A stretch of DNA of 14,719 nucleotides, from assembly GCA_948896875.1 (NCBI GenBank), contig CAQUWW010000015.1, forward strand, positions 28,466-43,184, given 5' to 3'. Positions 14,405 through 14,719 of the stretch are shown one piece after another. The notes under the pieces were generated by a model. That model was not told the origin of the DNA. It searched no databases and saw only the letters and a list, made by a program, of their open reading frames with translations. Within the stretch, counting starts at the first letter, position 1. Every line of letters starts with the position of its first letter. Source of the DNA: an uncultured Acetatifactor sp. (GTDB lineage: Bacteria > Bacillota > Clostridia > Lachnospirales > Lachnospiraceae). The position numbers were made by a program, and so were the translations under genes.

Positions 14405-14433
14405 ATTATGGGGCAGATTTTCCATTTTGTCAA
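14405..14433 (-). promoter_or_regulatory. Sigma-A promoter of the TetR-ABC-FtsX operon
   Basis: On the - strand, TTGACA (14428-14433) and CATAAT (14405-14410) are spaced by exactly 17 nt. The expected start is near 14398, giving a leader of about 40 nt to the TetR start codon. Confidence 0.85.
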
Positions 14434-14640
14434 CCCTTTTCTCGTAGTCTTTTTGTCCCATAGAAAGTTCCTCTCCTCTGTTGCATTGCCATTCCCCAGA
14501 TTGGGTACTGGACAAGATGGGGAATTTGCTGAGAATACCGTAAATTAGGCGCTTGGGGGTTGTTTGGGAGTTCAAAATAAGAGGGTGTAAGGGCAAATAG
14601 TTCAACTTTAATTCTGCTGAAATCCTTTAAACGATTTTAA
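14434..14640. other. Gene-free stretch with a long-loop inverted repeat
   Basis: No credible coding frame is seen in this stretch. It contains the inverted repeat ATTCCCCA (14491-14498) / TGGGGAAT (14518-14525) with a 19-nt loop. The sequence up to about 14580 has G-rich runs (GCGCTTGGGGGTTG) unlike the AT-rich bases after it. Function unknown; possibly a remnant of a repetitive or mobile sequence. Confidence 0.4.
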
Positions 14641-14648
14641 AAAGACTA

Positions 14649-14677
14649 TTGAGAAAAAACCTTTTTCAGCGTATACT
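14649..14677 (+). promoter_or_regulatory. Rightward sigma-A promoter leaving the window
   Basis: TTGAGA (14649-14654) and TATACT (14672-14677) are spaced by exactly 17 nt. Transcription would start near 14684 and read out of the window, divergent from the TetR operon. Confidence 0.65.
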
Positions 14678-14682
14678 GTTAT

Positions 14683-14711
14683 CAATGGGAAAGAACCCTC
14701 CCAATGGGAAA
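14683..14711 (+). repeat. Direct repeat at the rightward start site
   Basis: CAATGGGAAA occurs at 14683-14692 and again at 14702-14711, 19 bp apart (about two helical turns). The first copy coincides with the predicted transcription start, so the pair could be a regulator site or part of a longer repeat cut by the window end. Confidence 0.5.
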
Positions 14712-14719
14712 TATCTTCC

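Noticed and set aside
14297..14605. A 102-codon open frame on the - strand over the TetR promoter
   Set aside because: It runs through the operator and the promoter and shows no domain or ribosome site.

Overview
The window looks like chromosome from a Gram-positive gut-type Clostridia, most likely Lachnospiraceae. The supporting signs are strong AGGAGG-type ribosome binding sites, sigma-A promoters of the TTGACA/TATAAT kind, LplB/LplC-type sugar permeases, a lipobox-bearing binding protein, an AraC regulator beside a glycoside hydrolase operon, and moderate GC. The species cannot be named from sequence alone. No rRNA, tRNA, CRISPR array or intact mobile element was found.

Left part (1-2784, + strand): the end of one sugar ABC importer operon. 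It holds the C-terminus of a solute-binding protein, a strong hairpin, two CUT1-type permeases and an RpiB/LacA/LacB-type sugar-phosphate isomerase that lacks two histidines usual in RpiB. The substrate is unknown; the isomerase suggests that a phosphorylated sugar is handled after uptake.

Middle left (2880-4312): two stand-alone genes transcribed divergently, a GNAT acetyltransferase (-) and a cyclophilin peptidyl-prolyl isomerase (+). The cyclophilin gene ends in a two-sided hairpin terminator region.

Centre (4316-11884): a compact glucuronoxylan-type utilisation locus. On the - strand, in transcription order, it has a large GH115 alpha-glucuronidase without a signal peptide, an LplB-like permease, an LplC-like permease and a 561-residue lipoprotein binding protein. 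A divergent AraC regulator with a cupin sensor is the likely controller. The 225-bp divergent region carries readable promoters, palindromes and a leader hairpin. Neither importer encodes an ATPase, so both probably borrow a shared MsmX/MsmK-type ATPase from elsewhere. The inferred flow is capture of decorated xylo-oligosaccharides by the lipoprotein, import, and removal of (methyl)glucuronic acid in the cytoplasm.

Right part (11924-14433, - strand): a self-contained transporter operon of TetR regulator, ABC ATPase and compact two-FtsX-half permease. The genes overlap, and one strong promoter carries a near-perfect inverted-repeat operator over the start site, pointing to TetR autoregulation. 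The last roughly 290 bases have no gene. They hold a long-loop inverted repeat and a strong rightward promoter with a direct repeat at its start site, which probably drives a gene beyond the window.
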